Made by a program: the position numbers and the translations under genes. A stretch of DNA of 64,000 nt from Reyranella humidisoli (lineage in GTDB: Bacteria; Pseudomonadota; Alphaproteobacteria; Reyranellales; Reyranellaceae). Below are positions 19,067 through 27,301 of the stretch, one piece after another. Below the pieces are notes generated by a model. That model worked only from the letters and a program-made list of their open reading frames with translations, was not told the DNA's origin and searched no databases. The stretch spans positions 1,426,001-1,490,000 of the forward strand of contig NZ_JAHOPB010000001.1 of NCBI RefSeq assembly GCF_019039055.1, read 5' to 3'. The first letter of the stretch is position 1. Each line of letters opens with the position of its first letter.

Positions 19067-21727
19067 TTGTCCATCACGGTCGATCTCGATCATCGCCCGC
19101 CGCTCTCCTTCTATCTGTCCGTAGGTCTGGTTGCCGGCAGCATCATCGCGCTGCAGATCGGCATCATGCGCGTGTTCTCGGTCGGCAGCTGGGCGCATTT
19201 CGGCTCGCTGGTCGTGAGCCTCGCCATGTTCGGCTTCGGTCTCACCAGCGCCGTGATGTGCGTGGGCAAGGGCTGGTTCGAGCGGCACTGGGTGGGCTCG
19301 GTCAAGGGTGCGCTGCTGGCCTTCGGGCCGCTGATGGTGGTGTGCAACCTCGCCGCCCAGCAGGTGCCGTTCAACGCGATCTTCCTGATCTCCGACCCGA
19401 TGCAGAAGTGGCGCCTGTTCGCCAACTTCGTGCTCTACTTCCTGCCGTTCCTGGCGGGCGCGCTTTATCTCGGCGTGATCTTCCTGAAGGCGCAGAAGAC
19501 CTTCAGCCGCGTCTACTTCGCCGATCTCGTCGGCTCGGGCCTGTGCGGCCTCACCGTGCTGCTGGCGATGTACGTCTGGCGGCCCGACGACCTGATCATG
19601 GCGCCGCTGATCCTGTGGCTCGCCGGCGGCGTGCTGTGGTTCGTGGCGCTGGGCGATCGCCGCGGCACCCTGGCCATCGTCGTCGTCGCGATCCTGTCGG
19701 CCGCGGTGCATCACTTCGCGCCGCAGGTGCTGGGCATCCCCAAGCTCGCCGTGTCCGACTACAAGGGCGTTTCCTATGCCCGCAAGTTCCCCGACGCCGC
19801 GCGCGTTTACGAGCGCGCCTCGCCGTTCGGCTACATCGAGGTCTACTCCAGCTCCTACCTGCACTTCGCGCCGGGCCAGTCCGACAATGCGGCCTTCAAC
19901 CTGAAGAAGATGCCGTCGAACGCCTATCTCGGCCTCTACATCGATTCCGAGGGGCCCGCCGGCATCATCAAGGACCTGCCGGCCGACCAGACGGCCTACT
20001 TCAGGTTCCTGCCGATGTACTACCCGTACCTGCTGAAGAAGGACCCGAAGACCTTCGTGGTGCAGTTCGGCGGCGGCATTTCGACGGCGGTGGCGCTGAA
20101 GTCGGGCTCCAGCCAGGTGACGGTGGCCGAGGGCAATCCCGCGCTGCTGACGGCTTTCCGCGAGGACAAGCACCTGCGCGACTTCACCGGCGACATCCTG
20201 AACAACCCCAAGGTCAACGTCATCGACTACGACGGCCGCCTCTACGTCGCCCATACGAAGAACCGCTACGACGTGATCGACCTGTCGCTGGCCGATTCGG
20301 CCGGCCTGTCGAGCCCCGGCGGCTTCTCGATTGTCGAGAAGTATTCCTACAGCCGCGAGGCGATGAGCGCCTACATGCGCGCCCTGACGCCGGGCGGTGT
20401 GCTCTCGGTGACCCTGTGGAACAAGGAAGAGCCGCCGAAGTCGGTGCTGAAGCTCTATGCCACGATGGTGGCCGCGGCGCGTGACGTGGATGGCGGCAAG
20501 GACATCGCCCAGAAGTTCTACGTGGTCTCGTCCTACCTCTCGACCGCCACCGTGCTCTACAAGCGCGACGGCTTCACGGCCGCGGAGATCGAACTGCTCA
20601 ACGCCCACACCAAGGCGATGTCGTTCGACGAGATCTACTATCCGGGCTTCAAGGTCGACACGTCCGACCTGAAGCAGATCCTGTCCGACTATCGCGACCA
20701 GTTCTTCTTTGCGGGTGAGCCGTCGGACCCGACGGCGCCCTCCGAGAAGGAGCCAAACGACAAGCCGCCGCCGGGCGCGCCCGGGGCCGCCGAGGTCAAG
20801 TCCGATGGCCCGCCGCCGGCGCCCATCGTGCCTGCGACCATGCTGGGCCGCCTCGCCTGGCACTATCTGATCGAGGGCGGCTGGCAGAAGGTGGCGGACC
20901 AGTACGTCTTCGACACGCGCATCCTGACCAACCACCAGCCGTACTTCGCCGCCTACATCAAGGTGCCCGACCTGCTGAAGTTCACCGACCGGCTCGAGCT
21001 GGTGCAGGACGAATGGGGCTATCTGCTTCTGTGGGCGACGCTCGGCATCGCGACGGTCTTCGCGCTGACCCTGGTTCTGTTCCCGGTGATCTTCGGTTGG
21101 CGCACCATCTTCAGCCGCTATCCCGGCAAGGCCGGCACGATGATCTACTTCCTGTGCCTGGGGCTGGGTTACATCATCGTCGAGGTGGGCATGATCTCCC
21201 ACTTCATCCTGGCGCTCTCCAACGCCACCGTGTCGGCGTCGGTGCTGATCACCGGCATGCTGGTCTTCTCCGGCATCGGCAGCTTCTTCTCCGAGCGCTT
21301 CCTCGACCGGTCGCGCACCTTCATGCCCAAGGTCTTCCTGGCGATCTTCGCGATCCTGGTGACCTACGCCTTCACCATCGACTACGCGCTCGACTGGATC
21401 GGCACGCTGCCCTACGCGCTGCGCATCCTGCTGTGCCTGCTGATCATCTTCCCGCCGGCATTCCTCATGGGCTTCCCCATGCCGACGGCGATGACGACGC
21501 TCGGCCGCCTGGGCAAGGACCACATGTTTCTGTGGGCCTGGGGCATCAACGGCTGTTTCTCGGTCATCGGCGCCGCACTGGTGCCGATCGTGGCGACCAG
21601 CTTCGGCCTGCCGGCCGTGGTTCTGGTCGGCGCCTTCGCCTACCTGATCGCATGGCCGACGTTCTTCTCCGTCCTCATGCCGCTCCAGTCCCAGGCCACG
21701 GGGGCAGGGCGGCCCGCCGCCGCGTGA
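19067..21727 (+). CDS. Polytopic membrane protein with central spermidine-synthase-like domain
   Basis: An 886-residue protein read from a TTG start behind an ACGGAGA Shine-Dalgarno. About six membrane helices occupy residues 15-220, a soluble methyltransferase-fold segment covers about 290-500 (VVQFGGGISTAVALKSGSS is the glycine-rich cofactor loop; DGRLYVAHTKNRYDVIDLS follows), a proline-rich linker sits near 555-590, and about seven further helices end the protein. This matches membrane-fused spermidine-synthase-like proteins, whose substrate is generally unknown. The motif is degenerate against true polyamine synthases. First gene of a coupled operon, overlapping the next start by 4 bp (GTGA). 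Confidence 0.75.
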   Translation: MSITVDLDHRPPLSFYLSVGLVAGSIIALQIGIMRVFSVGSWAHFGSLVVSLAMFGFGLTSAVMCVGKGWFERHWVGSVKGALLAFGPLMVVCNLAAQQVPFNAIFLISDPMQKWRLFANFVLYFLPFLAGALYLGVIFLKAQKTFSRVYFADLVGSGLCGLTVLLAMYVWRPDDLIMAPLILWLAGGVLWFVALGDRRGTLAIVVVAILSAAVHHFAPQVLGIPKLAVSDYKGVSYARKFPDAARVYERASPFGYIEVYSSSYLHFAPGQSDNAAFNLKKMPSNAYLGLYIDSEGPAGIIKDLPADQTAYFRFLPMYYPYLLKKDPKTFVVQFGGGISTAVALKSGSSQVTVAEGNPALLTAFREDKHLRDFTGDILNNPKVNVIDYDGRLYVAHTKNRYDVIDLSLADSAGLSSPGGFSIVEKYSYSREAMSAYMRALTPGGVLSVTLWNKEEPPKSVLKLYATMVAAARDVDGGKDIAQKFYVVSSYLSTATVLYKRDGFTAAEIELLNAHTKAMSFDEIYYPGFKVDTSDLKQILSDYRDQFFFAGEPSDPTAPSEKEPNDKPPPGAPGAAEVKSDGPPPAPIVPATMLGRLAWHYLIEGGWQKVADQYVFDTRILTNHQPYFAAYIKVPDLLKFTDRLELVQDEWGYLLLWATLGIATVFALTLVLFPVIFGWRTIFSRYPGKAGTMIYFLCLGLGYIIVEVGMISHFILALSNATVSASVLITGMLVFSGIGSFFSERFLDRSRTFMPKVFLAIFAILVTYAFTIDYALDWIGTLPYALRILLCLLIIFPPAFLMGFPMPTAMTTLGRLGKDHMFLWAWGINGCFSVIGAALVPIVATSFGLPAVVLVGAFAYLIAWPTFFSVLMPLQSQATGAGRPAAA

Positions 21728-22788
21728 AGCGGCGGGCGCTGCTGCTGCTGGGGGCTCTCCTGATGCCGACTGCCGCGCACGCCCAGCCGAAGAAACCCAA
21801 GAAACCTTCGAAGCGGCAGGCGACCAAGCCTGCCGCCAAGCCGACCCCAGTGCATGCGGCAAAGCCCGCCGCGCCGTCTCCCACGGCGGCGCTCAAGGAA
21901 GCGAAGACGCAGCTCGCAGCCTTCGACGCCTCGCCCTTCCCCTATCGTGGCTTCCTCCCCGACACGACGAAGCCGTTCCTCGACGCGCGCGACGGCAAGC
22001 GGCGCGGCCACACGACCGGGCGTGGCGACGTCTATTGGGAAGAGACGGCCTACAGCGACCGCCGCTCGCTGCTCTACCTGCCGCAGGGCTTCGACCCGAC
22101 GCGGCCGGTCCTGATCGTGCTGTTCCTGCATGGCCAGGGCGCCACGCTGGAACGCGACGTGATGGTACGCCAAGCCGTGCCGCGGCAGATCGCGGAGTCC
22201 GGCCAGAACATCGCGCTGGTGGCGCCGCAGCTTGCGCTCGATGCGCTCGATTCCAGCGCCGGCAATTTCTGGCGCGGTGGGCACTTCGCCAAGTATCTCG
22301 ACGAGGCGGCGGAGCGGCTGATGCGGCTCTACGGCAACCGGAGCGCCGGCCGCGGCTTCAACCTCGCCTCCGTGGTGATCGTGGCCTTTAGCGGCGGTTA
22401 CCTGTCGGCGGCCTATGCGCTGCAGCGTGGCGGCGCCAACCATCGCGTGAAGGGGCTCATCCTCCTGGATGCGCTCTATGGCGACGAGGACAAGTTCGCC
22501 GCCTGGTTCGCCGCCCGCCGCCAGCAGGCCTTCCTGTTGAGCGCCTTCACGGAATCGACGAAGGACGAAAACGTGACGCTCCAGGGCCTGCTCGCCAAGC
22601 GGCGCATTTCGTTCGCGCGCGCCCTCCCGAAGAGCCTGACCCCGGGCACCGCGGCTTTCGTCGGACCCACAGGCGGGCTCGACATGCATGGCGAATTTGT
22701 TACGCGCGCGTGGCAGGCCGACCCCCTGCAACAGGCGCTTTCCCTGATTCCCGGTTACGCCCCGGTTCATGGTAAAAAGAACGCATGA
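21724..22788 (+). CDS. Exported alpha/beta hydrolase-like protein
   Basis: A 354-residue protein with GTG start overlapping the upstream stop by 4 bp. A signal peptide (KRRALLLLGALLMPTAAHAQ) is followed by a Lys/Pro/Ala-rich linker to about residue 60, then a hydrolase fold: YLPQGFDPTRPVLIVLFLHGQG (oxyanion strand) and nucleophile elbow VAFSGGYLS near residue 222. A candidate acid is in LLDALYGDED and a candidate His in LDMHGEF. It probably acts in the periplasm or at the envelope. The neighbouring membrane protein suggests a joint envelope role, but the substrate is unknown. Confidence 0.7.
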   Translation: MKRRALLLLGALLMPTAAHAQPKKPKKPSKRQATKPAAKPTPVHAAKPAAPSPTAALKEAKTQLAAFDASPFPYRGFLPDTTKPFLDARDGKRRGHTTGRGDVYWEETAYSDRRSLLYLPQGFDPTRPVLIVLFLHGQGATLERDVMVRQAVPRQIAESGQNIALVAPQLALDALDSSAGNFWRGGHFAKYLDEAAERLMRLYGNRSAGRGFNLASVVIVAFSGGYLSAAYALQRGGANHRVKGLILLDALYGDEDKFAAWFAARRQQAFLLSAFTESTKDENVTLQGLLAKRRISFARALPKSLTPGTAAFVGPTGGLDMHGEFVTRAWQADPLQQALSLIPGYAPVHGKKNA

Positions 22789-23333
22789 GCGATCCGCTGC
22801 GCCAGGACCTCCTGGATATCTTCGTCGGCCGCGCCACGCGGCGCTACGGCCTCTCCGAGATCAACCAGCTCCAGCATGCGCTGCAGGCGGCGGCACTGGC
22901 CGAGGCCGACGGCGCGCCGCCGGCGACGGTGCTGGCCTCGCTGCTGCACGATGTCGGGCACATGATCCACCAGCTCGGCGAGGATCCGGCGTCACGCGGC
23001 GTCGACGACGTGCACGAGGAACTGGGCGCGCAGTGGCTGGCCGAGCGTTTCGGTCCTGCCGTCAGCGAGCCCGTCCGCCTGCACGTCACGGCCAAGCGCT
23101 ATCTCTGTACCGTCGAGTCCGATTATTTCGGCAAGCTGGCGCCCGACTCGGTGCGCAGCCTGGAGCTGCAGGGCGGCCTGATGTCTCCCGACGAGGTCGA
23201 GGCGTTCCGCGCGAATCCCTATCACGCCGAAGCGGTCCGCCTGCGCCGCTACGACGAGGAAGCCAAGGACCCGCGCGCCCGCACGCCCGACTTCGACCAC
23301 TACCTGCGCCACGTCCCAGCCTGCCGGCTTTGA
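22785..23333 (+). CDS. HD-domain protein of the PhnZ/MIOX-like oxygenase type
   Basis: A 182-residue HD-domain protein with 4-bp ATGA overlap to the upstream gene. Metal ligands are suggested by His31 in QLQHALQ, His55-Asp56 in LLHDVGH, His59, His77 and His100. The N-terminal RRYGLSEINQLQHALQ resembles the start of phosphonate-operon HD proteins, whose members (PhnZ) are diiron oxygenases using a Tyr/Glu lid; Tyr21 and Glu25 may be equivalents. No phosphonate uptake or lyase genes are nearby, so an ordinary HD phosphohydrolase remains possible. Confidence 0.7.
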   Translation: MSDPLRQDLLDIFVGRATRRYGLSEINQLQHALQAAALAEADGAPPATVLASLLHDVGHMIHQLGEDPASRGVDDVHEELGAQWLAERFGPAVSEPVRLHVTAKRYLCTVESDYFGKLAPDSVRSLELQGGLMSPDEVEAFRANPYHAEAVRLRRYDEEAKDPRARTPDFDHYLRHVPACRL

Positions 23334-23336
23334 CTG

Positions 23337-23452
23337 CCTCCCCCGTCATCGGGGGAGGTGCCGCGTCGTACAGGGCGGAGGGGTCATAAGTGCCCCTTTG
23401 CCCATGACCCCTCCGTCCCCTTCGGGGACACCTTCCCCGATGACGGGGGAGG
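23337..23452. repeat. Intergenic palindromic repeat, family C
   Basis: Perfect 18-bp outer arms at 23337-23354 and 23435-23452 (CCTCCCCCGTCATCGGGG outwards), inner 11-bp arms at 23377-23387 and 23404-23414 (GGAGGGGTCAT outwards), and a small CCCC-TT-CGGGG hairpin. It lies between the HD gene and the dehydratase gene, so it would form a long cruciform or mRNA hairpin between them. No coding potential is seen. Confidence 0.85.
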
Positions 23453-23469
23453 AGAAGCGAAGAAGCCCA

Positions 23470-24393
23470 ATGATCTCCCGAACCGAAGTAGAGGCCGCCT
23501 GGGGCCTGATCCGTCCGCAGGTGCGTCGCACGCCGGTCATCGAGCTCGCCGCCGGTTCGCTGGGCGTGACGGCACCGCTGGCATTGAAGCTCGAATCGCT
23601 GCAGGTCAGCGGCTCGTTCAAGGGACGCGGCGCGTTCCACAAGCTGCTGGCCTCGAAGGTGCCGGCCGCCGGCATCGTTGCGGCCTCGGGCGGCAATCAC
23701 GGCGCCGCCGCGGCCTATGCCGCGCATGCCCTGGGCCACAAGGCCGAGATCTTCGTGCCGACCATCGCTGCGCCCGCCAAGGTGGCGCGGCTGCGCAGCT
23801 ACGGCGCAGTCGTGCACCAGATCGGTCCCGTCTATGCCGAGGCCCGTGCCGCCTCCGAGGCCCGCGCCGCCGAGATCGGCGCACTGATCGTGCCGGCCTA
23901 TGAGGACGAGGTCGTGTTCGCCGGCGCCGGCAGTGTCGCGCTGGAATTCGCCGAGCAGGCGGCGTTCGACACGCTGCTGATCGCCGTCGGCGGCGGCGGC
24001 CTGATCGCCGGCTGTGCCGCCGCGATCGGATCGGTGAAGAAGATCGTCGCCGTCGAGACCGAGGGCACGCCGACCCTGCATGCGGCGCTGAAGGCCGGGA
24101 GGCCGGTCGACGTCGCGATCTCGGGCATCGCCGCCGACGCGCTGGGTGCCAGCCGCATCGGCACGCCCAACTTCGAACTCGCCCGCACTCTGGTCCGCGA
24201 GTCCGTGCTGGTCACCGACGATGCCGTGCGCGATGCGCAGCGCGCGCTGTGGGACGAACTGCGCATCGTCGCCGAACCGGCCGGCGCCACCGGCCTCGCC
24301 GCGCTGCGCGCCGGCGCGTATCGCCCCGCGCCGGGCGAACGCGTGGCGACGCTGATCTGCGGCGCCAACACCGATCCAAGTTCGGTGACGTAA
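23470..24393 (+). CDS. Threonine/serine dehydratase-like PLP enzyme
   Basis: A 307-residue fold-type II PLP enzyme. The Schiff-base lysine lies in SGSFKGRGAF near residue 55, the Asn-containing SGGNHGAAAAYAA binds the substrate carboxylate, and the phosphate-binding glycine loop GGGGLIAG is near residue 178. It lacks the C-terminal regulatory ACT domain of biosynthetic IlvA, so it fits catabolic threonine/serine dehydratases or racemases. The start ATG at 23470 follows the palindromic repeat directly, so translation may be influenced by that hairpin. Confidence 0.85.
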   Translation: MISRTEVEAAWGLIRPQVRRTPVIELAAGSLGVTAPLALKLESLQVSGSFKGRGAFHKLLASKVPAAGIVAASGGNHGAAAAYAAHALGHKAEIFVPTIAAPAKVARLRSYGAVVHQIGPVYAEARAASEARAAEIGALIVPAYEDEVVFAGAGSVALEFAEQAAFDTLLIAVGGGGLIAGCAAAIGSVKKIVAVETEGTPTLHAALKAGRPVDVAISGIAADALGASRIGTPNFELARTLVRESVLVTDDAVRDAQRALWDELRIVAEPAGATGLAALRAGAYRPAPGERVATLICGANTDPSSVT

Positions 24394-24695
24394 GCCAATT
24401 CAGATTGAGCACATTTCTGCTATACTACCCGCAGGTCTCGACGCAATGCGTCGGCCGTTTCTGCCTGTCGCATTCCGTCTTTGAAGGTCTGAAAGCCCAG
24501 CCCGCCCTCATCAACGATGCGGTCGTGCCGGTGCGTTTGAGATGCGTCGTGAAGGCAGTGCCAGCAACACTCTGATTGCCGCCAAGTCGCGAACGGACTT
24601 GCCGCGAACACCTCCGCTTGTTGCGGATGGTTCGACGCGCGCGGATCCGTAGCCGTCGCTTGGCAAGCCTTGCAACCATTCCGAAGGAACGAACG
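24394..24695. other. Gene-free lower-GC spacer
   Basis: About 300 bp after the dehydratase gene. No reading frame here has a recognisable protein signature or good start. GC content falls from here to about 25775 compared with the flanks. A candidate promoter opens the spacer (see the separate entry), leaving a long untranslated leader before the gene at 24696. I looked for a transposase or integrase remnant and saw none. Confidence 0.6.
24399..24426 (+). promoter_or_regulatory. Candidate sigma-70-type promoter
   Basis: TTCAGA at 24399-24404, a 16-nt spacer and TATACT at 24421-24426. The -10 box is a good match, the -35 a partial one. It would drive the orphan gene at 24696 with a leader of about 260 nt. 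Found by eye only. Confidence 0.3.
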
Positions 24696-25292
24696 ATGAC
24701 CGACCGTAGAGCCGCAGAGATTTTGTATCCGGACCAGGGAAAGGCTTGGCGGATCGAACTGAAGAGCCATCCGATACTTCATCGAGGGCACGCCTTTCTT
24801 GCCCTTGTAGATGGAAACGACAGGATCGTCGGCGAACTCCATGGGCTGAGCCATTCGAAGCACACGGGTGAGCCGATGATGGCCGGCATGGACGGAGCAG
24901 ATCTACGAGGCGTTGCAACAGGACCAGGAGAGGGTTCGCCAATTGGCGGTAACAAGGTTCTCTTGGGAGAACTCCGTGCTGGTTCAAAGGATGAAATCGA
25001 ACGCATCTGGGCTAAAGGCGTCGCAGCCGCCAGCGCCATCACTGAAACCAAGTTCGACTACAAGGCCCACGATCCATCGTACGAGCTTGGTACCGACGGC
25101 GGCCAGATCCAGAACAGTAATTCGGTCGCCTACACGGTCACCAAGGCCATGGGGCTGGCCGCTGACGCCGACCGCGTTCTGCAGGGGCAAAATGAGGGTC
25201 GACGCTTTTCGGGGTGGAATCGGGATCTGCTCGATCCGAAGTACAAGCGTTACGTGGCGCCACCGGTCTTCCCGGTACAAGATGCTCCGTGA
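24696..25292 (+). CDS. Orphan protein, possible papain-like-fold domain
   Basis: A 198-residue soluble protein without signal peptide, membrane helix or cysteine. I do not recognise it with certainty. Visible motifs are HRGHAFLALVDGNDRIVGEL with His32 on a strand, then His49, and later QIQNSNSVAYTVTKAMGL (139-154). An H-strand plus an NSNS helix recalls permuted papain/NlpC-like or LRAT-like domains, with serine in place of the usual cysteine; this is inference. Base composition is clearly lower in GC than neighbours, suggesting recent acquisition. It is followed 69 bp later by a small Cys-rich lipoprotein gene on the same strand. Confidence 0.6.
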   Translation: MTDRRAAEILYPDQGKAWRIELKSHPILHRGHAFLALVDGNDRIVGELHGLSHSKHTGEPMMAGMDGADLRGVATGPGEGSPIGGNKVLLGELRAGSKDEIERIWAKGVAAASAITETKFDYKAHDPSYELGTDGGQIQNSNSVAYTVTKAMGLAADADRVLQGQNEGRRFSGWNRDLLDPKYKRYVAPPVFPVQDAP

Positions 25293-25361
25293 CGCTTCAG
25301 CTGGATTGCAACCATAGATTAGTGGAGCTAAGAGGACTTCCCGGCATGCTGCGCTTTCACA

Positions 25362-25775
25362 ATGAGGTGCGGCATGCCGAGATTCTCCTGCGGTCGTCTC
25401 GCGTCAGTCTTTGTTCTATTGCTTGCCGTCGGAGGCTGCACGTTCTGCGGTAACGTCGAGAGAGCCTTTGTGGGCACTGTGTCCAAGGTGACCGGCCCAT
25501 ATCACTACACGCTGCCAGCCAACACATGGATCGACAACTCAAGAGTGGCTTCTTATCTGCATGAAGTCATCGAGAGAAGCGGGCGGCAGCAACTCGGTTA
25601 CTCAGGGTACGATTGCGCACCACGACCGGTTGCAGACTGTCCTGATTGTCTTCTTTGCACCGAGAAAATCCGCGGGGTCAAAAATGGCGACTGCAAGCCC
25701 GAAGGCGACCTTTTGATCCGGGCCTATGTCGGTCCCGGCTCGAACGTGCAGGCCCAGACCTACTGGAAGAAGTAG
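25362..25775 (+). CDS. Small cysteine-rich putative lipoprotein
   Basis: A 137-residue protein (133 if it starts at the ATG at 25374, which has AGG 7-9 nt upstream). The leader SVFVLLLAVGGC ends in a lipobox-like cysteine, so it is probably lipid-anchored. The mature part is rich in Cys, including CTFCGN and the cluster CPDCLLC followed by a further Cys, which could hold disulfides or a metal. No family is recognised. It shares the lower-GC composition and strand of the orphan gene before it, so the two may be a transferred pair. It is convergent with the next gene (8-bp gap). Confidence 0.55.
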   Translation: MRCGMPRFSCGRLASVFVLLLAVGGCTFCGNVERAFVGTVSKVTGPYHYTLPANTWIDNSRVASYLHEVIERSGRQQLGYSGYDCAPRPVADCPDCLLCTEKIRGVKNGDCKPEGDLLIRAYVGPGSNVQAQTYWKK

Positions 25776-25783
25776 GTTTCGAT

Positions 25784-26350
25784 CTACCGCGTGACTTCGG
25801 TCACCACCGCACGGTTGGCCTTTCCGGCGCCGTCGCTGAAATCGTAGCGGATGGCGAACTTGTCGGACGGGGCGATCCACCAGCGAGAGATCGAGCGCTG
25901 GCCCTTGTCCCCGGTCTCGTTCATCTCGATCAGGAACGTGTCGATCATCTTCTCGCCCGGCCCGGTACGGCGTTCGTAGCGCACGACGGCGAGCGTGTAG
26001 GTCCAGGTGCCGCCACCGACCTTGTAGCTCGCCTCGATCTTCTTGCCGGCCTCGAGCGGCCACAGGCGTTCGGGGCGCAGGGCGGCGATGAAGGCGGTCG
26101 CGTCGTTGCCGTCGGCCGACGGATTGTCGAACAGCAGCGCGCGCAGCTTGAAGGGGCCGCCGCCCACGCGCTCCATGTTGCAGTCCATGCCGCTGCGTCC
26201 GCGCGCCACGACCTTGACGCCGCTGTCGTAGGTGAAGGTCGTGCCCGGGTCGGGGCAGGCGAACTCCATGGTCTGGGCGGAGGCGGCAGCGCAGAAGCCA
26301 CCGGCGAGGAGCAGGGGGGCGATGAAGGCGAATCTCATGCGCCGGATCAT
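25784..26350 (-). CDS. Exported protein of unknown function
   Basis: A 188-residue protein with a signal peptide (MRFAFIAPLLLAGGFCAAAS then AQ). The mature part is beta-rich, with FACPDPGTTFTYDSG and later YKVGGGTWTYTLAVVRYERR, and two cysteines that could pair. No enzyme motif is visible. An in-frame ATG at 26338 is an equally good start; neither has a clear Shine-Dalgarno. It follows the DppF-type gene by 7 bp and may be the last gene of the transporter operon. Confidence 0.6.
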   Translation of the reverse strand: MIRRMRFAFIAPLLLAGGFCAAASAQTMEFACPDPGTTFTYDSGVKVVARGRSGMDCNMERVGGGPFKLRALLFDNPSADGNDATAFIAALRPERLWPLEAGKKIEASYKVGGGTWTYTLAVVRYERRTGPGEKMIDTFLIEMNETGDKGQRSISRWWIAPSDKFAIRYDFSDGAGKANRAVVTEVTR

Positions 26351-26357
26351 AGCCAAA

Positions 26358-27299
26358 TCAGACGAAATGGCACGCCGCCTGCGCGCCGTTGCCGACCGGC
26401 CGCAACACCGGCTTCTCGGCCCAGCAGCGGTCCTGTGCCAGGGGGCAGCGCGAATTGAAGGGACAGCCGGGGGGAGGGTTGAGCGGGCTGGGCAGCTCGC
26501 CCTGAAGGACGGTGCGCTGGCGGGCGCGGGCGAGCTTGGGATTGGCGATCGGCGCGGCGGCCAGCAGGGCCTTCGTGTAGGGATGCCGGGGGTCGCGCCA
26601 GATCTGGTCGCGGCCGCCAACCTCGAACAGCATGCCGAGATACATCACCGCCACCCGGTCGGCGATGTGCTCGACCACGCTGAGGTCGTGGCTGATGAAG
26701 AGATAGGAGACGCCGAACTGGCTCTTCAGGTCCTCCAGCAGGTTGATGACCTGGGCGCGGACCGAGACGTCGAGTGCCGAGACCGGCTCGTCGCAGATGA
26801 TCAGCTTGGGGCTGAGCGCCAGGGCGCGGGCGATGCCGATGCGCTGGCGCTGGCCGCCGGAGAACTCGTGCGGGTAGCGCTGCTTGGCGTCGCTGGGCAG
26901 GCCAACCCAGCGCAGCAGGGTCTCGACCCGCTCGGCGGTGGCGCTGGCCTTCCATCCCGCGAGGACCATCGGCTGCGCCACCGAACGGCCGACCGTCGAG
27001 CGTGGGTTCAAAGACCCGTAGGGGTCCTGGAAGATCATCTGCACCTTGCGGCGCATGTCGGCGAGCTGCTCGCGGTTCAGCGGCGCAATGTCGACGCCCT
27101 CGACCACGATCTCGCCCCCGGCCACCGGGACCAGCTTCATGATCGCCTTGCCGAGGGTGGACTTGCCGCAGCCCGATTCGCCCACCAGGCCCAGCGTCTC
27201 GCCGACGGCAAGATCGAGGCTGACGCCGTTCACGGCGCGCACGATGCCGCCCGATGTGTTGAACTGGACGCGCACGTCCCTCAGCGAAAGGAGCGACAC
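26358..27299 (-). CDS. Oligopeptide/dipeptide ABC transporter ATPase, OppF/DppF type
   Basis: A 313-residue ABC ATPase with GTG start behind an AGGGAGG Shine-Dalgarno. Walker [12 protein letters not shown] near residue 41, Q-loop IFQDPYGSLNP, signature SGGQRQRIGIARAL, Walker B LIICDEPVSALD and H-loop ISHDLSVVEHIAD. The C-terminal oligopeptide-transport extension ends with the CPFNSRCPLAQDRC cysteine motif typical of this subfamily. It powers uptake through the two permeases encoded upstream. The gap to the DppD-type gene is 2 bp. Confidence 0.95.
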   Translation of the reverse strand: MSLLSLRDVRVQFNTSGGIVRAVNGVSLDLAVGETLGLVGESGCGKSTLGKAIMKLVPVAGGEIVVEGVDIAPLNREQLADMRRKVQMIFQDPYGSLNPRSTVGRSVAQPMVLAGWKASATAERVETLLRWVGLPSDAKQRYPHEFSGGQRQRIGIARALALSPKLIICDEPVSALDVSVRAQVINLLEDLKSQFGVSYLFISHDLSVVEHIADRVAVMYLGMLFEVGGRDQIWRDPRHPYTKALLAAAPIANPKLARARQRTVLQGELPSPLNPPPGCPFNSRCPLAQDRCWAEKPVLRPVGNGAQAACHFV

Positions 27300-27301
27300 G
27301 G

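Noticed and set aside
19013-21862. 949-codon frame antisense to the membrane protein gene
   Set aside because: Composition typical of a GC-rich shadow frame; the sense frame has membrane helices, a start site and coupled neighbours.
22785-23333. Part of a phosphonate degradation operon
   Set aside because: No phn transport, lyase or dioxygenase genes lie near, so the operon assignment is not supported; only the family resemblance is kept.
24696-25775. Type VI amidase effector and immunity pair
   Set aside because: The first protein has no cysteine for a Tae-type active site and there are no secretion genes nearby; kept only as a speculative idea.
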